Shown here: positions 6,068 to 7,232 of the stretch, piece by piece
Layout: every line of letters begins with the position of its first letter
Numbering within the stretch: the first letter of the stretch is position 1
NCBI GenBank assembly: GCA_024223125.1
Contig: JAAEOP010000368.1
Location: 1 to 7,232 of the forward strand
Direction: 5' to 3'
Length of the DNA: 7,232 nt
Origin: Chloroflexota bacterium
GTDB lineage: Bacteria > Chloroflexota > Anaerolineae > Promineifilales > Promineifilaceae
Notes under the pieces: generated by a model
What the model saw: only the letters and a program-made list of their open reading frames with translations
The model's database searches: none
Told to the model about the DNA's origin: nothing
Translations under genes and position numbers: made by a program

Positions 6068-6374
6068 GCAAAAAGTTTGTAAATTTTTAACTTGCAGTTT
6101 TCTAAAACCAATACCAGCATACCAGAACCTTGAATGGCTAGCCCGAGCAACAATGACCAATGACTTGCCCTCTACGAAAACAGACTTCACCTGTCTTTTA
6201 ACGTTGCCTATCGCAGAAGCCTGAAAGACAAACACCATTCTTCTGTAATTTTGTTTTGAATAGTTTCTTGGGAGGGGCGCAAACGGCAGTCTCCTCCAGC
6301 GGGGTCCTTGTTACCCATTGCGCTTTTAGGATGGACGGCCGTTTGCAACAGTCAACGGTGGCTATTTTAGGCAA
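6068..6374. other. Region without a supported gene, between the cassette and the carbonic anhydrase gene
   Basis: The first 200 or so bases are AT-rich like the cassette, with reading frames that have no recognisable product or good ribosome binding site. From about 6270 the composition becomes GC-richer again and one ACGGCCGT (6335-6342) appears, as in the kor region. Apart from the inverted repeat at 6279-6346 I see nothing functional. Confidence 0.5.
6279..6346. repeat. 13-base inverted repeat downstream of the carbonic anhydrase gene
   Basis: GCAAACGGCAGTC (6279-6291) and GACGGCCGTTTGC (6334-6346) are complementary at 12 of 13 positions, with 42 bases between. It sits 28 bases after the end of the carbonic anhydrase reading frame in its direction of transcription. 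It could fold at the transcript end, but the loop is long and no T-tract follows, so an intrinsic terminator is doubtful. Confidence 0.4.
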
Positions 6375-7172
6375 TCATGGCGTTTCATCTAACTGCAAAT
6401 CACGGTCGTTCAATGGCTGCACAGGACGATTAGTGCCTTCAAAAATGTCGGTGAAAGCAGTGATTTGCTGGGCTGACATCTCTACTGGGCTTTCCATTAC
6501 TGACCAGAGAACGCCTTCGGAACAAGGCGGCGTCGTCAGAGAACCATTGTAACGATAAACAACTTGCTCGGCTGGCAGTAAGTCAACAGCATTCACGCTC
6601 ATGCCAGTGGCGATGGCCTCCGTTTTCTCACTGGGCAAATTATCCCAGACAGGGGTATAAGCTGCATTTTCCGCACCTTCAGCGATAAACACACCCACAA
6701 CGGCTAAATTACCGTCAGCATCGGTGTGAACCAGATGCATTTCGGCAGAATACAGGGTTCCGTTTACGGCATGTTCGCTAGGCGCGTGAAAGTGGAATTG
6801 AAGTAAGTTGTAGGTTCGCCCATTAATTTCTATACTGCTACCCTCGTCGTGGTTGACCTGAATGGTGTGACCATTGTTGAGAATGTGCACGTCCATTTTC
6901 CCATAATCAAAAGCGATATTCTCCAGGTCTGTCATCGTCGGGCTAGTCAGGTCAATAGGGGATTGTTCCACGCCGATACCGCACAATTCATAAGCCCCGT
7001 CTTCCAGTTTTCTCCAATGTTCCGGGCCGCCTTCCCCTTCGTAGTCCCAATGGATAGCGTGTTCTTCTTCATGTTCGGCGGTTTCCGTTGCCGGTTCAGA
7101 GGTCGAACAAGCCGCCAACACTAAAACCATCATGAGTAAACCAATCAACCATAAAATTTTTCTATAGGACAT
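6375..7172 (-). CDS. Alpha-class carbonic anhydrase, exported lipoprotein
   Basis: A 265-residue protein that interconverts CO2 and bicarbonate outside the cytoplasmic membrane. Residues 1-21 are a signal peptide (S-Y-R-K, then a hydrophobic stretch) ending in the lipobox L-A-A-C, so C22 should be lipidated and membrane-anchored. An acidic linker rich in E and H (26-41) follows. The catalytic domain is complete: zinc ligands H127, H129 (Q-F-H-F-H) and H146 (M-H-L-V-H), proton-shuttle H102 (N-N-G-H), gatekeepers E133 and T213, and the C-terminal N-R-P-V-Q-P-L-N. C64 and C217 (T-T-P-P-C-S-E-G) fit the conserved bacterial disulfide, consistent with export. ATG 7172 is chosen because GGAGG lies 6 bases upstream and it puts the positively charged residues directly before the hydrophobic core; the frame runs open to 7205 but that extension adds nothing. 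It appears monocistronic in this window. Confidence 0.95.
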   Translation of the reverse strand: MSYRKILWLIGLLMMVLVLAACSTSEPATETAEHEEEHAIHWDYEGEGGPEHWRKLEDGAYELCGIGVEQSPIDLTSPTMTDLENIAFDYGKMDVHILNNGHTIQVNHDEGSSIEINGRTYNLLQFHFHAPSEHAVNGTLYSAEMHLVHTDADGNLAVVGVFIAEGAENAAYTPVWDNLPSEKTEAIATGMSVNAVDLLPAEQVVYRYNGSLTTPPCSEGVLWSVMESPVEMSAQQITAFTDIFEGTNRPVQPLNDRDLQLDETP

Positions 7173-7192
7173 TATAAGCCTCCAATTGCAGT

Positions 7193-7221
7193 AAAATGCT
7201 GACATCTCCAGCCGTCGTCAA
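7193..7221 (-). promoter_or_regulatory. Possible promoter of the carbonic anhydrase gene
   Basis: On the minus strand TTGACG (7221-7216, 5/6 match to the -35 consensus) and CATTTT (7198-7193, 3/6 match to the -10) are 17 bases apart and end 20 bases before the start codon. The -10 is weak. Confidence 0.35.
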
Positions 7222-7232
7222 CTGAAATATCA

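Larger units (their letters stand above)
184..6342. repeat. Highly iterated palindrome ACGGCCGT (core CGGCCG), nine exact dispersed copies
   Basis: Exact ACGGCCGT octamers start at 184, 470, 1891, 2438, 3256, 3932, 4370, 4683 and 6335. The core CGGCCG occurs 21 times by hand count; further core positions include 749, 1238, 1604, 1708, 2421, 2427, 2526, 3423, 4130, 4418, 4615 and 4694. Random expectation in 7.2 kb is about 0.1 octamer and under 2 hexamers. Copies in genes are read in all three frames (CGG-CCG, GGC-CGT, ACG-GCC), so the signal is on DNA and not on protein. This resembles HIP1 of cyanobacteria in style but with another sequence. None lie at 4700-6334, and none in the carbonic anhydrase gene. 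Confidence 0.8.

Noticed and set aside
5934..6071. Upstream extension of the MDR gene to ATG 6071
   Set aside because: The 46 extra residues do not match the family start, run across the R-box-like sequence and promoter, and a strong GGAGG stands before ATG 5933.
5757..6224. Plus-strand 155-codon open frame
   Set aside because: It is antisense to the MDR N-terminus and crosses the cassette edge; its composition looks random (many Cys and Phe) and no ribosome binding site was seen.
6256..6552. Plus-strand 98-codon open frame
   Set aside because: Half is antisense to the carbonic anhydrase gene, the start is not ATG, and no domain is recognisable.
1..7232. tRNA, rRNA, CRISPR array or transposase
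   Set aside because: No cloverleaf-like sequence, conserved rRNA stretch, regularly spaced direct repeats or transposase-like frame was seen on either strand.

Overview
The window is bacterial chromosomal DNA. It carries two adjacent gene sets for 2-oxoacid:ferredoxin oxidoreductases (OFORs), followed by an AT-richer stretch that looks like a captured integron gene cassette, and a gene for a secreted carbonic anhydrase. I would guess Chloroflexota (Anaerolineae or a relative) from the gamma-alpha fused KorA, an actinobacterial-style KorB, lipoprotein export and the repeat style. That guess rests on general familiarity, not on a marker gene, and is only moderately secure.

Positions 1-4731, all plus strand: the 3' end of a korA-type alpha subunit (2-238); its beta partner korB, fused at the C-terminus to a pair of CBS domains (250-1770); a short intergenic region made almost entirely of degenerate 7-base repeats (1777-1839); a second complete pair, a gamma-alpha fused alpha subunit (1853-3715) and a plain beta subunit (3694-4731) that overlap by 22 bases. 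The two beta subunits keep the Fe-S cysteines and the thiamine diphosphate motif, but they differ clearly in sequence and at a position next to the cluster (Arg versus Lys) linked to substrate choice. They therefore look like two enzymes with different 2-oxoacid preference or regulation, one of them probably sensing adenine nucleotides through CBS domains.

Positions 4732-6067: a non-coding stretch ends in an attC-like imperfect palindrome (4845-4970). Its R box contains the stop codon of a minus-strand quinone-oxidoreductase-like MDR gene (4965-5933) that has its own ribosome binding site and a plausible promoter. A second R-box-like sequence with a hairpin (6008-6067) lies just upstream of that promoter. 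Together these outline a roughly 1.16 kb gene cassette (about 4851-6013).

Positions 6015-6374 hold no gene I can support, only an AT-rich segment and an inverted repeat. Positions 6375-7172 (minus) encode an alpha-class carbonic anhydrase lipoprotein with a full active site.

The octamer palindrome ACGGCCGT occurs nine times and its core CGGCCG 21 times by hand count. They lie mainly in the kor genes and none fall between 4700 and 6335. This looks like a genome-wide iterated palindrome that the imported cassette lacks. The kor enzymes would exchange 2-oxoacids, CoA and CO2 with reduced ferredoxin; carbonic anhydrase handles CO2/bicarbonate outside the membrane, but a functional tie to the kor genes is only suggested by proximity.
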